From contig DAOTVB010000052.1 of NCBI GenBank assembly GCA_034436755.1, forward strand, positions 1 to 64,000: DNA of 64,000 nucleotides, in the 5' to 3' direction. Of the stretch, positions 46,069-55,642 are shown piece by piece. The position numbers and the translations under genes are program-made. Within the stretch, counting starts at the first letter, position 1. Every line of letters begins with the position of its first letter. This DNA is from CAKZQX01 sp034436755 (GTDB lineage Bacteria > Chloroflexota > Chloroflexia > Chloroflexales > Chloroflexaceae). The notes beneath the pieces were generated by a model. It did no database searches. It saw nothing but the letters and a program-made list of their open reading frames with translations, and was not told where the DNA came from.

Positions 46069-46914
46069 CTATGGAAACTTCGGAAACTTATCCCAATCCG
46101 GCTGGCGGCCTTCGAGGAAGGCATTCTTGCCCTCCTGCGCCTCTTCGCTCAGGTAGTAGAGCAGCGTAGCATTGCCGGCAAACTCCTGCAGGCCCGCCTG
46201 TCCGTCCAGTTCGGCATTGAAGGCGGTTTTGAGCATACGAATTGCCAGCGGGCTGCGGGTCATAATAATCTTCGCCCACTCCAGCGTGGTCGCCTCCAGT
46301 TGATCCAGCGGCACCACCTTGTTGACCAGGCCCATATCATAGGCTTCCTGCGCCGAGTATTGCAGGCAGAGAAACCAGATCTCGCGGGCGCGCTTCTGGC
46401 CGACGTGCCGCGCCAGGTAGGACGCGCCAAACCCGCCGTCGAAGCTGCCCACCTTGGGGCCGGTCTGTCCAAAGATCGCATTCTCTGAGGCAATCGACAG
46501 GTCGCAGACGACATGCAGCACATGCCCGCCGCCAATCGCATAGCCGTTGACCATCGCAATCACGGCCTTGGGGAGCGAGCGGATCTGCCGCTGGAGATCG
46601 AGCACATTCAGCCGGGGCACCGTATCCGTCCCGACATAGCCGCCGACTCCGCGTACGCCCTGGTCGCCCCCGGCGCAGAAGGCTTTGTCGCCCATGCCGG
46701 TAAAGACCACCACGCGAATATCCTCGTTTTCACGGCAGATCTCCATTGCATCCTTCATCTCGCTTACAGTTAGCGGCGTGAAGGAGTTGTGGACCTGGGG
46801 TCGGTTGATGGTGATTTTGGCGACCCCCTCCTGGAAGTCAAAGTTAATCTCTTCATACTGCTTGATGGGTTCCCAGGTACCAACGCTGGGAACCGGCTTC
46901 CAATCGACAGGCAT
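46069..46914 (-). CDS. menB: 1,4-dihydroxy-2-naphthoyl-CoA synthase MenB
   Basis: This 281-residue crotonase-fold enzyme closes the naphthoate ring in menaquinone synthesis. Conserved blocks are KITINRPQVHNSFTP, FCAGGDQGVRGVGGYVG, NGYAIGGGHVLHVVCDL and GSFDGGFGASYLARHVGQKRAREIWF. Length is normal. A quinone pathway based on menaquinone fits the phylum. Confidence 0.96.
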   Translation of the reverse strand: MPVDWKPVPSVGTWEPIKQYEEINFDFQEGVAKITINRPQVHNSFTPLTVSEMKDAMEICRENEDIRVVVFTGMGDKAFCAGGDQGVRGVGGYVGTDTVPRLNVLDLQRQIRSLPKAVIAMVNGYAIGGGHVLHVVCDLSIASENAIFGQTGPKVGSFDGGFGASYLARHVGQKRAREIWFLCLQYSAQEAYDMGLVNKVVPLDQLEATTLEWAKIIMTRSPLAIRMLKTAFNAELDGQAGLQEFAGNATLLYYLSEEAQEGKNAFLEGRQPDWDKFPKFP

Positions 46915-46961
46915 AGGTCGGTGTTCCTTTCACACTGGTCAGATAGTCAGTATCTTTCCTT

Positions 46962-47092
46962 ACAGGACTCACGCGGTAACTCATGTGAAGGCAACGTGCG
47001 TCTATGGCAGCGCCAGGGGCGAAAGATTTTTCGCCCCTGGCGCTGCCGCAGGATGGTTTCTTTCAATCTGAGAAGGACCGCGTAACTCCTGT
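46962..47092. mobile_element. Family A palindromic element, copy A10 (short, GC-rich hairpin)
   Basis: The ends are ACAGGACTCACGCGGT and ACCGCGTAACTCCTGT. The hairpin at 47006-47047 has a perfect 19-bp GC-rich stem (GGCAGCGCCAGGGGCGAAA), unlike the AT-rich stems of the other copies. Confidence 0.85.
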
Positions 47093-47236
47093 CATCTTAC
47101 CATTGTATACTGCTTCGGCGGTGTGTGGGCAGCCTCTCAGGTGGAAACTTTTCGCTAGAGTGCAGTGGAAAGCGGTCGGTAGGACCGGCAGCGGCCGCCG
47201 CTCCAGCGCAGCGTTTCCCGCATCGGGACGGGCGAC

Positions 47237-47256
47237 GGACGCGCAGAAGCGCGTCC
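47237..47256. repeat. Short palindrome GGACGCGCAGAAGCGCGTCC
   Basis: The same 20-mer occurs at 52880-52899, in both cases beside GGGAC or GTAGGG. It can form an 8-bp stem with an AGAA loop. The rest of 47093-47303 holds no gene. Confidence 0.75.
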
Positions 47257-47303
47257 CTACCACAAAACGCCTGAGTGAGCAACCCCGTGCCGCCGTTCCC
47301 CGG

Positions 47304-48338
47304 TCAGGCGTTGGCCGACAGCCAGGCCAACTGCCGTTCTACCCGCAGAGCGGCCAGTGGCGACGGTGCGGGCTCCAGCCAGCGGGCTAACGCGCCGCTG
47401 GACGCGGTACGGCGAGCCTGGATCATCCGGCGCTGCTGCCAGAGCGCGGGTAGTTCGACCAGCGCTTCCAGCCGGCCGGCGGCAATGGCAGGCCGACGAC
47501 GTAGCGCGGCATAGCCCAGAGCCAGCAGATCATAGCGCAGGATGGCCGGCAGACAGTCCCGCAACAGCGGTGTGGGCAAACAGCGGATCAGCACGCGCAG
47601 TCGGTTGCGCCCCAGCAGGCGCTGCTTGAAGGGGCTACCCTGCCCACTGCTGGCCGAGTAGACATGCCGCGCGCGGGCGCCAGGAGCCAGGTAGCAACGC
47701 CAGCCGCGCAGTTGCGCGCGCCAGGCCAGATCAACATCTTCCAGGTAGTTAAAAAAATCTTCTGCAAAAGGTCCGACGTCGCCGAGCAGTTCGCGCCGTA
47801 GCAGCGCCAGCCCCCCGCTGGCACCGAAGATCTCCGGGCCGGTTGCCGGCAACTCGGTCACGGCGCGGCCCAACCAGCGATCCAGCGCCACACCATCGCG
47901 CTGCACCCGGATACCCGCCGCGGCCACGATATCCGGGCGGCGGCTGAAGGTCAGCACCCCGGCTGCCGCGCCAATGCCGGGATCAGTGCGCAGGGTTGCC
48001 CAGAGCGCCGCGACACAGCCCGGCTCGACCAGGGCGTCGTCGTTGCAGAGCAGCAGTAGATCGCCGCGCGCAACCTCCAGTCCGGCGTTGGTTCCACCCG
48101 CAAACCCGCGATTGACCGGCAACTCGACCAGCCGCACATCCGGTGCATACACCCGCGCCCAGGCCGCCACGCCATCGCGGGAGCCGTTGTCCACCAGGAT
48201 CATCTCGTCGGCAGGGTTGAGTTGCGCACGCAGCGCCGCCAGGCATGCCGGCAGGTAGCGTCGCGCATTCCAGGAGGGAATAATGGCCGAAATGGACGGA
48301 CGTGATGAAAGTGCGGCGGGAAAACTGGTTGATGCCAT
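47304..48338 (-). CDS. Family 2 glycosyltransferase (rhamnosyltransferase-like)
   Basis: This enzyme of about 344 residues has a GT-A fold: ISAIIPSWNARRYLPACLAAL, then ILVDNGSRDG, NRGFAGGTNAGLEVARGDLLLLCNDD (Asp-Asp metal site) and YLEDVDLAWRAQLRGW. It probably adds sugars to cell-surface polymers. I prefer the ATG at 48338, with GAGGG 8 nt upstream, over that at 48353. The ECF sigma gene is divergent from it. Confidence 0.9.
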   Translation of the reverse strand: MASTSFPAALSSRPSISAIIPSWNARRYLPACLAALRAQLNPADEMILVDNGSRDGVAAWARVYAPDVRLVELPVNRGFAGGTNAGLEVARGDLLLLCNDDALVEPGCVAALWATLRTDPGIGAAAGVLTFSRRPDIVAAAGIRVQRDGVALDRWLGRAVTELPATGPEIFGASGGLALLRRELLGDVGPFAEDFFNYLEDVDLAWRAQLRGWRCYLAPGARARHVYSASSGQGSPFKQRLLGRNRLRVLIRCLPTPLLRDCLPAILRYDLLALGYAALRRRPAIAAGRLEALVELPALWQQRRMIQARRTASSGALARWLEPAPSPLAALRVERQLAWLSANA

Positions 48339-48502
48339 ACGACTGACCCTCATCCGCTCGTGATCTGTTCCTCATCTAATCTTCATTCGATCTTGACCAT
48401 AGATCTGTTACCCTGAGAATGCGCAATTCCAGATCGTACACTACAAGCCTGCGTATTCGGAGCCTAAAACGGCTCGCGCAGCATCGCAGAGGAGAGGGAG
48501 AG

Positions 48503-49027
48503 ATGAAACCGGTCAGCGATGAACCTTTTGATATGCATAACGGTAGTGAGAGTATCACATGCCTGTACGAGCAATACCAGCGCCCCCTCCTGGCGCATCT
48601 GACCCGCCTGGTGCGCGATGAAACGACCGCCGAAGATCTCTGCCAGGAGACATTTGTGAAGGCGCTCCGCAACTGGCACCGCCATGATCCGCAGGCCAGC
48701 GCGGTCGCCTGGCTCTACCGCATTGCCACCAACACCGCCTACGACTATCTGCGCCGCCAGAAGCGAATTCACTTCACGCCGCTGCCCCAGACCGACACGC
48801 TGCTCTCGAATGCGTACACCCTGGAACACCAGTTAGAACTGGGCGGACCAGTGCAGACGGCGCTGGGACAACTCCCGCCCCACGAGCGGGTACCGCTGGT
48901 GATGCATAGCTGCAACGGCTACACTACCCAGGAGATCGCCGACACGCTGGGATGCTCCAACGGGGCGATCAAGTCACGGCTCTTCCGGGCACGCGCCCAC
49001 TTCCGGCAAGTATACCAGCAGAATTGA
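48503..49027 (+). CDS. ECF-type RNA polymerase sigma factor
   Basis: This 174-residue sigma-70 family protein has region 2 (YEQYQRPLLAHLTRLVRDETTAEDLCQETFVKALRNW, AWLYRIATNTAYDYLRR). Region 4 is LPPHERVPLVMHSCNGYTTQEIADTLGCSNGAIKSRLFRAR. The ATG at 48503 has a GGAGAGGGAGAG site. No anti-sigma gene follows; the next gene is on the other strand. Confidence 0.93.
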   Translation: MKPVSDEPFDMHNGSESITCLYEQYQRPLLAHLTRLVRDETTAEDLCQETFVKALRNWHRHDPQASAVAWLYRIATNTAYDYLRRQKRIHFTPLPQTDTLLSNAYTLEHQLELGGPVQTALGQLPPHERVPLVMHSCNGYTTQEIADTLGCSNGAIKSRLFRARAHFRQVYQQN

Positions 49028-49041
49028 AGCGGGTGCGCAGC

Positions 49042-49623
49042 TTAGATATCTCTCCGCTCAATCCACTTCGGCAGCGGGGGGGCCTCGTAGGAGGCCAGTG
49101 TATCCAGCAGTTCCTCCGGGGTGACGGCAACCAGGACCAGACTGCGGTGGGCCGGGCGCAAGAAGCCCTCGGCCACGGCGTGGTCAAACAGGGCCAGCAG
49201 CGGGTCAAAGAAGCCCGCGACATTAAGCAGGCCACAGGGTTTGCGATGCAGCCCCAGTTGCCCCCAGGTGAGGATCTCGCATAACTCTTCCAGGGTACCC
49301 AGGCCACCCGGCAGAGCAATAAAGGCATCAGACAGGTCGGCCATCAGCGCCTTGCGCGTATGCATCGAGTCAACAATGCGCAGGTCGGGCAGTTTGGGGT
49401 GGAGCACTTCTTTGATCGAGAGATGTTCGGGCATCACCCCGATAACATTGCCGCCCTGTTCTATGACCGTATCGGCGATCCGGCCCATCAGGCCGAGTTG
49501 CGCGCCGCCGTAGACCAGGCCAATGCCGCGCTGCACCAGCGCCATCCCGGTCTGGTGGGCTGCATCAAGATACACCGGTCGGTTGCCTGGCGATGAGCCG
49601 CAGAAGACGCAGACATGCTGCAT
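49042..49623 (-). CDS. LOG-family (TIGR00730) Rossmann-fold protein
   Basis: This protein of about 193 residues has the PGGxGTxxE motif (LPGGLGTLEELCEILTW) and the N-terminal VCVFCGSSPGNRPVYL. LOG enzymes release free cytokinin-type bases from riboside monophosphates; bacterial members act as nucleotide phosphoribohydrolases. I chose the ATG at 49623 (AAAGGA upstream). Confidence 0.93.
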   Translation of the reverse strand: MQHVCVFCGSSPGNRPVYLDAAHQTGMALVQRGIGLVYGGAQLGLMGRIADTVIEQGGNVIGVMPEHLSIKEVLHPKLPDLRIVDSMHTRKALMADLSDAFIALPGGLGTLEELCEILTWGQLGLHRKPCGLLNVAGFFDPLLALFDHAVAEGFLRPAHRSLVLVAVTPEELLDTLASYEAPPLPKWIERRDI

Positions 49624-49639
49624 ACCGATTGAGTCCTTT

Positions 49640-49682
49640 CTAAAGAACCGAGAACAAAGACCAGAGAACAAAGGAACAAACG
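49640..49682. repeat. Degenerate GAGAACAAAG-type repeat
   Basis: Units such as AGAACCGAGAACAAAGACCAGAG, broken by single-base changes, lie before the LOG gene. Similar stretches occur at 8988-9012, 50600-50615 and 51107-51135. Confidence 0.6.
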
Positions 49683-49739
49683 GGTTCCGGTGTGGAAATA
49701 CGGTCGGTGTATGTTGTATTACTCATTCTCCGTTCTCGC

Positions 49740-50540
49740 CTATAACGATGCGGTTTCGCCCGCAACCCAGCGGACCACATAGTCCCGGTAGGCTTCCCAG
49801 AGCGCCGGGAAGCGCGTAACATTCGGGATATGGTTGACTTCCAGCAGATGTCGGCTCCCCGCCTCGGTGACGATATAGTCGTTCGCCATCACTTCCAGCC
49901 CGAATGCCTGACGCACCCGGCGGGTGTCTTCCAGCAGTTCGGCATCAATCGGCATAAAGTCGGCCTGCGCATCATGGATGGACTTGAGCCAGCCGGAGCC
50001 TGCAAGCCGGATCTGCCAGGCCTGTTCGCCAATCAGAACGACACGCACCGCCTGCCCCGCCAGGAACGGCTCGATGATGCTGGCATGTTCGCTCTGCCAT
50101 GCGCCGGTGAAGCGAGCTTTGTTTTCGCCGCAGTGCCAGTTGCCCCACTTGGCGACATATTCGCCCTCGAATGTCACCGGCGTCTCCGGCCCGGCATACC
50201 CGCGTGGCGGCGCGCCAAAGCGCGTATGCTCCAGCGCGCGCACCAGACAGGGAAACTTGAGGCGGCAATCCAGCATGCCGCGCGCATTGGGCAGGCATGG
50301 ACCACCCCAGAGCGCCAGGGCCGTGATAAAGTCGAGATCATCCGCAAAGATGCCATGAAAGACCACCTTTGAAACCGGCAGCAGTCCGGCGTGGCGGCGG
50401 GAGGCGACCAGCAGTTGCCCATCGCGCAGGGCGAGGCGCGGTATGACCTCGTGGGCGATAACGGGGGTTATTCCCAGATGCTGCTGTATTTCGCTATATT
50501 CGGGTTCGTCCAATCCAACGATGCATACACGTTCGGCCAT
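49740..50540 (-). CDS. RimK-like ATP-grasp protein
   Basis: This 266-residue protein has an ATP-grasp layout: a short N-terminal domain (VCIVGLDEPEYSEIQQHLG), YVAKWGNWHCGENKARF, IIEPFLAGQAVRVVLIGEQAWQIR, and the metal-binding end ANDYIVTEAGSRHLLEVNHIPN. ATP-grasp enzymes join a carboxylate to an amine or thiol. The substrate cannot be told. Confidence 0.8.
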   Translation of the reverse strand: MAERVCIVGLDEPEYSEIQQHLGITPVIAHEVIPRLALRDGQLLVASRRHAGLLPVSKVVFHGIFADDLDFITALALWGGPCLPNARGMLDCRLKFPCLVRALEHTRFGAPPRGYAGPETPVTFEGEYVAKWGNWHCGENKARFTGAWQSEHASIIEPFLAGQAVRVVLIGEQAWQIRLAGSGWLKSIHDAQADFMPIDAELLEDTRRVRQAFGLEVMANDYIVTEAGSRHLLEVNHIPNVTRFPALWEAYRDYVVRWVAGETASL

Positions 50541-50711
50541 CGCAGATGCTACCTCCTCGGCCAGGAATGTTTCTAGAAAGAAGGGATAAATAGAGTAGCC
50601 GAGAACAAAACAGGCTCCAGGTCTACGCTGTTCTCTGTTGCTATCTGCTATGTTCTCCAGGTAGATTGTACCACTTCAGCCGGAAAGATGCGCTGTGCCA
50701 ACCTGATCGGC

Positions 50712-50927
50712 CTATGCCGCACCCGCGTGCTGCCGCAGCCAGTCGGCCCGCGCTGCAAGCTGCGCAGCTTCGGCATCGGACGCATGTGCGAAGCGGTGCG
50801 GAAACCCATCAATATAAATAACATAGAAGCCATTGGCTTCGCAGTAAATCGGATATTCGGGCATTGCCGACACCTGCTGCTCCAGCAAGGCGGCACGTTG
50901 TTGCTGCTGAATGCGCTCCCGAAGCAT
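50712..50927 (-). CDS. Hypothetical 71-residue protein
   Basis: MLRERIQQQQRAALLEQQV begins a coiled-coil-like helix. A compact segment YCEANGFYVIYIDGFPHRFAHASDAEAAQLAARADWLRQH follows. AAAGGAG lies 9 nt before the ATG at 50927. No family recognised. Confidence 0.6.
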   Translation of the reverse strand: MLRERIQQQQRAALLEQQVSAMPEYPIYCEANGFYVIYIDGFPHRFAHASDAEAAQLAARADWLRQHAGAA

Positions 50928-51360
50928 TCCGCTTGCTCCTTTCCCTCGGCACTTTATGCAAAACCTTACCATCCGGTACGTTTCCAGTATGGCATGCCAC
51001 GGGGACATTCACATCGGGACGCGGACAGAGTGGTGGCTCGGTCTGTGGCGCATTCCAGGTTGGTTCCGGCGGAAAGGCGGCTCCGTCCTACGACCGATTG
51101 ACGTAGTGAGAACAAAGAACTGAGAACCAGTGAACAGCGCCTGTCTCCTGTGGCACTGGCGGGTAACGCGGCGCGCAGGGTGATCCACCGGCAAAATAAT
51201 CCGACAGGGTATACCATCGCGCGCTGTTCTGCGGTATAATTTGGCGGGCGCGGGGGGACGGTCAATCACCGTCCCTTCATTGTTCCAGACGTCCGCATGT
51301 CCGCAATGTTGCCGGACCTGCGCGTGAGGCGCGCGCAGGGAGTGTGAAAGGAGCGATCCA
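50928..51360. other. Intergenic region
   Basis: The 433-bp gap contains a GAGAACAAAG-like repeat (51107-51135) and an extended -10 box (GCGG then TATAAT, 51235-51240) about 120 nt before the gene at 51361. No gene is supported. Confidence 0.5.
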
Positions 51361-51912
51361 ATGCCTGGAGCCGAGACCCACGACCGAATTGCCCTCTATG
51401 CAGCGGGCGCGCTGATTGTGCCGGGTTACCTGACGCTGCGCTATGGCCTGGGCGATGCACCGGAAGCGGCCTACAGCGGCACCATGCTACTGATCGGCGC
51501 GCATCTGTTTGGATCCTGGCTGCTTTCCCCCGATCTTGACCTCGACAGCAAGATTGATGATCGCTGGGGGCCGTTTCGGCCTATCTGGGTGCCCTACATG
51601 CGCCTGATTCCCCACCGGCATTTCCTGTCGCACTCGGGTATTTCCGGTATCCTGCGTCTGGTCTACCTCTACCTGGTCATTGTCGGTATCCTGGCAATGC
51701 TGGGGTTTGGCGCGTACCTCTTGAATGTTGATGTTGCGTACCATATTACGTTGACCAACTGGTTGTGGGATACGCTGCGCAGCGGCTCACGTCCGGCAAT
51801 ACTCTTGATTGCCGGGGTAGTTATCAGTGACCTGGTGCATGTGATATCCGACCGGATCGATACCCGGCGCAAGCGCATGTTTGGCCGGCGGCGCAAGTCC
51901 GGACGACGCTGA
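51361..51912 (+). CDS. DUF2227-type putative metal-binding membrane protein
   Basis: This 183-residue protein starts MPGAETHDRIALYAAGALIVPGYL, matching DUF2227. Candidate metal ligands are His7-Asp8, the LLSPDLDLDSKIDDRWGPF segment and PHRHFLSHSG, an arrangement like that of PAP2/LexA-regulated hydrolases in cyanobacteria. It has about four membrane segments. AAAGGAG precedes the start. An alpha/beta hydrolase gene follows 25 bp later. Confidence 0.85.
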   Translation: MPGAETHDRIALYAAGALIVPGYLTLRYGLGDAPEAAYSGTMLLIGAHLFGSWLLSPDLDLDSKIDDRWGPFRPIWVPYMRLIPHRHFLSHSGISGILRLVYLYLVIVGILAMLGFGAYLLNVDVAYHITLTNWLWDTLRSGSRPAILLIAGVVISDLVHVISDRIDTRRKRMFGRRRKSGRR

Positions 51913-51937
51913 ACAGCCCAGCAGAGAGGTGCCGGCG

Positions 51938-52828
51938 ATGACGGTCATGCGGGTTATTCATGTTGCGGGGCAGCGGCTCTGTGTGCAGGCATTACATACG
52001 GATACCGCCGGCCTACCGATTATTTTGCTGCATGGTATTGGCGGGTCGGTGCGCTTCTGGCACGATGATCAGGTAGGTCTCTTTGCCACCCAGGGGCCAT
52101 GCTACGCAATGAGCCTGCCCGGTCACTATCCCGCCGCCTTCCCGCCCGGGTTCCGCCGGTCACAACTCACCGTCGATCTGATTGCGCATGTGCTGGGGGA
52201 GGCGATCCACAAACTGGTGGGCGATCAGCCGGTGACGCTGGTCGGCTTCTCCACGGGCGGTTTTGCGGCGCTGGCCGTTGCCGCCACCGCGCCCCAGTGG
52301 GTGCAGCGGGTGGTCTGTATCTCCGGGTTTGCCCAGGGCCGCTGGACCGGCGCGCTGGGCGTGGGGCAGTGGCTGGCGCGCCAGATGCCCCCAGAACTGG
52401 GGTATCTGCTGTTTGGGTTCTACTACACCCTGGGCGGGCTGAGTCGCCTGAGCCGTACCGTGTTTCACCATGCCTGGCGGGTGTATGCCGCTGATGTGCA
52501 GGCCGCGTATGCCTACCCGCACTTCCGCACCTATACCGATGTTTCGCATGCGAATTTTGCCCGGCTCGATCTCAAAAGCCTGGTTCACTATTTCGCCGTC
52601 ATGCCCCACATTGATATTAGCGCTATGCTGCCCTTGATTCAGGCACCCACGCTGGTGATTGCAGGCGATCAAGATCCGATTGTGCCGCCGGCCCAGGCCC
52701 GCCTGATCAGCGAACATGTTCCCAATGCAGAACTGGTGATGATCGCCGGGGGCGGGCATCTGCTGTTTGCCGAGCGACCGGACGAGTACCGGCAGGCGCT
52801 GGCGGCGTGGCTCAGTCGTACGGGGTAA
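51938..52828 (+). CDS. Alpha/beta-fold hydrolase
   Basis: This 296-residue hydrolase has the oxyanion motif LLHGIGGSVRFWHDD. The nucleophile Ser is in LVGFSTGGFAAL, the acid in IAGDQDPIVPP and the His in GGGHLLFAERPDEY. A cap domain (about 140-215) lies between. The substrate is unknown. I prefer the ATG at 51938 (GAGAGG upstream). Probably co-transcribed with the DUF2227 gene. Confidence 0.92.
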   Translation: MTVMRVIHVAGQRLCVQALHTDTAGLPIILLHGIGGSVRFWHDDQVGLFATQGPCYAMSLPGHYPAAFPPGFRRSQLTVDLIAHVLGEAIHKLVGDQPVTLVGFSTGGFAALAVAATAPQWVQRVVCISGFAQGRWTGALGVGQWLARQMPPELGYLLFGFYYTLGGLSRLSRTVFHHAWRVYAADVQAAYAYPHFRTYTDVSHANFARLDLKSLVHYFAVMPHIDISAMLPLIQAPTLVIAGDQDPIVPPAQARLISEHVPNAELVMIAGGGHLLFAERPDEYRQALAAWLSRTG

Positions 52829-52879
52829 GCCGGGTTGCGCCGGCATAAGTGGTTTTCAGAGTCAGGCTTTTTGCGGTAG

Positions 52880-52899
52880 GGACGCGCAGAAGCGCGTCC
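52880..52899. repeat. Short palindrome GGACGCGCAGAAGCGCGTCC, second copy
   Basis: Identical to 47237-47256. It lies in the gap before the PepSY lipoprotein gene. Confidence 0.75.
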
Positions 52900-52987
52900 G
52901 CAAACCGTAGCGCGTTCCTGGTGAAATTCTCCCGGAAAATACGTGCGTCTTTCTCCATTCCAGCATAGTGAAAGCACAGGGTAACTT

Positions 52988-53785
52988 ATGCAACGACACA
53001 TCCTTTTCACCACTGTTGTGATCATCTGGCTGCTGACGCTGGCGGCGTGTGGCGCGCCGGACACAGCAACGGACAGCGGCTCCACTCTGTCGGCGGATGC
53101 GGCGGCCGAGATTGCGCTGGAGCATACGCCGGGGGCCAATCTGGTTGAAGCGCCCCGACTGGTGAGCTACCAGGGTGCGACGGCCTACGAAGTGCTGCTT
53201 GATCAGGGGCCACTCTATGTTGATGCGCAGAGCGGGACGGTGATCACAACCGGCGCGCCCACGGTTGCGCCAACCGCGCCGCCGGACGTAGCGGTGACAC
53301 CCACCATCATGGGTGAGTTACCCACGGCAACGGCGGTACCGCTCACACCAACCCCTGAGGCAACCGCCCCGCCGGAAGTGCCCACCCTGCCACCTGCGCC
53401 AGAACCGACCAACCCACCGCCACCGCGCCCCGATGTCCCGCCGGCCGCAGAGCCGGAGCAACCGCCGCCGGGTCCAAATGATCGGCCACGGGACAATCCG
53501 GGTGATTCTGTTGGGCCAATTCCGCCGGAACAGGCGATCCAGCTTGCCACTGAGGCTGTCGGCGGCGGCACGGTGACAGAGGTGAAATTGGAACGCGGGG
53601 ATAGAGATAAGCCGCCAGTATACAAAATCAAGTTCGACAACGACAGCGAAGTTGAGCTAAATGCGCGGACGGGCGAGATTATTGAGGTCAAAATCCGCGA
53701 TAAATCGACCGAACCTGATCGTGGTCGCGGTGGCGGCGATGACGACGACGATGATGATGATGATGACGATGATGGTGACGATTAA
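52988..53785 (+). CDS. Lipoprotein with two PepSY-like domains and a poly-Asp tail
   Basis: This 265-residue protein has lipobox LTLAAC (Cys21). A PepSY-like domain follows (LSADAAAEIALEHTPGANLVEAPRLVSYQGATAYEVLL), then a Pro/Thr linker (about 90-170). The second PepSY domain is IPPEQAIQLATEAVGGGTVTEVKLE, YKIKFDNDSEVELNARTGEIIEVK. It ends in about 15 acidic residues, mostly Asp, which may bind calcium. PepSY domains often inhibit or chaperone proteases. Confidence 0.85.
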   Translation: MQRHILFTTVVIIWLLTLAACGAPDTATDSGSTLSADAAAEIALEHTPGANLVEAPRLVSYQGATAYEVLLDQGPLYVDAQSGTVITTGAPTVAPTAPPDVAVTPTIMGELPTATAVPLTPTPEATAPPEVPTLPPAPEPTNPPPPRPDVPPAAEPEQPPPGPNDRPRDNPGDSVGPIPPEQAIQLATEAVGGGTVTEVKLERGDRDKPPVYKIKFDNDSEVELNARTGEIIEVKIRDKSTEPDRGRGGGDDDDDDDDDDDDGDD

Positions 53786-53793
53786 ACTGATTG

Positions 53794-53830
53794 CCAACGG
53801 GCGGGCACGTTACAGGTGCCCGCCCGTTGG
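53794..53830 (+). terminator. Strong hairpin after the PepSY gene
   Basis: CCAACGGGCGGGCAC pairs perfectly with GTGCCCGCCCGTTGG over a 7-nt loop. The following GTATTGTG is only weakly T-rich. Confidence 0.7.
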
Positions 53831-54006
53831 GTATTGTGTAGCACGCTTTATTTTCCGCTGATACCAATGTGGCGGCAACCCGGCAATCAACAGGAACGGG
53901 CGCAACGGGCGTAGCGGCGGCACGTTCCCGTTCATCATCTCTGCATCCTCGGTGTGCGCTGTGGCTATGACAACACATCGGTATGAGTGGTTCGCTCTCC
54001 AGCAAC

Positions 54007-54282
54007 CTAGCGGGACCAGTTCGGGCTCTGGTCCTGCGCCGGGTCATTCGAGATATTGCGCGGGTTGCTGCCGTCGGCGTTCATCAGGTAGATCTCGCTA
54101 TTGCCGTCCCGGTCGCTGGTGAAAGCGATAAACTGCCCATCCGGGGACCAGGTGGGCTGCGTGTCCCGCCCCGGCGTATTGGTGAGATTGCGCAGGTTCC
54201 CGCCCGGCACGCTGCTCAGGTAGATCTCGGTGTTACCGTCCCGGTCAGAGGTGAACGCAAGGGTTTGTCCATCCGGCGACCA
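54007..54282 (-). pseudogene. 3' fragment of a TolB-type beta-propeller gene
   Basis: In the frame ending at 54007 two WD40/PD40 blades are readable (WSPDGQTLAFTSDRDGNTEIYL and QPTWSPDGQFIAFTSDRDGNSEIY, each given in part), ending NWSR. The frame has no start. It begins exactly where the PBP gene loses its similarity, at a shared ATGGTCGCCGGATGG (54269-54283). This is the tail of a gene whose front part has been lost. Confidence 0.85.
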
Positions 54283-55630
54283 TCTGCGCCATATCCAGCG
54301 GCGTCACCAGTGCCTGCCCCTGCCCGAAGGCGGTATCGGCCAGCGCTACCGGGCGTTGCAAGAAAGCGGCGGTGTTGGCAATCGTGCCGGCGGCGGCGGG
54401 AATATCGCGCAGGTCGGCGGCAACGGCACTATCGGCAAAGCCCAGGCCAAAGCGCCCGGCATAGTCGCCAAACCGCTCCGGGCCTAACGCCAGGCCCAGT
54501 TGCGCAAACGCCGTGTTGCAAGAGAAGGCGAAGACACGGTGGAGGTCCGACGGATTGCCGGTGGAGCGCTCCAGGTTCTCAACGGCGTTGACCACCGGCG
54601 GTGCTCCGGCCTCGGTGGACAGGCGGTTGGGGCAGGTGATCTGGCTCTGCGGACTTGCCAGCACCGCGCTATCGAGTGCGGCGGCGGCGGTGAGCGTCTT
54701 GATCACCGAGCCGGGCGGGTAGCGTCCCTGCGTGGCCCGGTTGAGCAGCGGACTGTCGGCGCGTTCGGTCAATGCTTGCCAGACCGCCTGCACCCGTGCG
54801 ACATCCTCCTCAGTGGCCGGGTCGGGCAGCAGGAGCCGGTTCGGGTCAAAGCGCGGGTAGCTTGCCAATGCCAGAATCGCGCCGGTCTGCGGGTCGAGTA
54901 GCGCCACCGCTCCGGCGCGCTCACCCAGCGCCGCCTGCGCCGCCTGCTGCAAACTCAGGTCGAGGGTTAGCTGCAGATCGGCGGCGGCAACGTCTACACC
55001 GCTCCCGGCAAGCCGCGCCTCCAGCAATTCCAGCGGTGCAAGCGAACTGGCCCCCGAAAGATAGTCGTCAAACTGCGCCTCGATGCCGGTCAGCCCATAC
55101 AGCCGACTATTAAAACCGACGATCTGCCCCAGGTCGGGGTAGGGATAAACCCGGCGGCCCGCTTCGCTGGTTGCCAGCAGGGTGCCGCTGCGGTCCAGGA
55201 TGTTGCCGCGCCCGGTGACGCTGGTGGCAACCGGCCAGGTGCGCCCACTACCGAGCGCTGTCCGATCAGCCGGACGGATGGTGTCATCACTGGCGGGCTG
55301 TTCGGGCACCGGCTGAAACAGCCCGGTCGCCTGCGCCCGAATTGCGCCGGCCTGGGTGACCTGTTCGCGCACCAGTTGCAGCCCTACCGCGGCAAAGGCC
55401 AACCCGAAGACCAGCATCAGGCGGTGGAGGCCGGATGCCGCACCAGGCGGTTGGGCCGCTGGTTGATTCAGGCTGCGCAAGGGTAACGAGAGCAACCAGA
55501 TCCCGGCCAGCAACTGGAGCCGCCACTGGGTGGTATCGCGAATAAACAGGCCACTCATCAGCAGCGCCAGCCCCAGCGCGCCGCCGATCCAGGCAATGAT
55601 GCGTTTATGCGAAGAGGAGGAGTGCGGCAT
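54245..55630 (-). pseudogene. Truncated penicillin-binding protein (PbpA/FtsI-like), KTG motif lost
   Basis: This 461-codon frame has one membrane anchor region (two to three hydrophobic segments before 95). The transpeptidase domain has SVIK (Ser308-Lys311, in PPGSVIKTLTAAAALD) and SCN in FSCNTAF (about 370). Family members continue 80-100 residues past the VTPLDMAQMV block to the KTG motif and substrate groove. Here the frame leaves the family at that block, adds AGWTNPCVHL and stops. Without KTG it cannot be an active transpeptidase. It lies 12 bp after the RodA/FtsW gene, the normal pairing. Confidence 0.88.
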
Positions 55631-55642
55631 GGGTAATAATCC

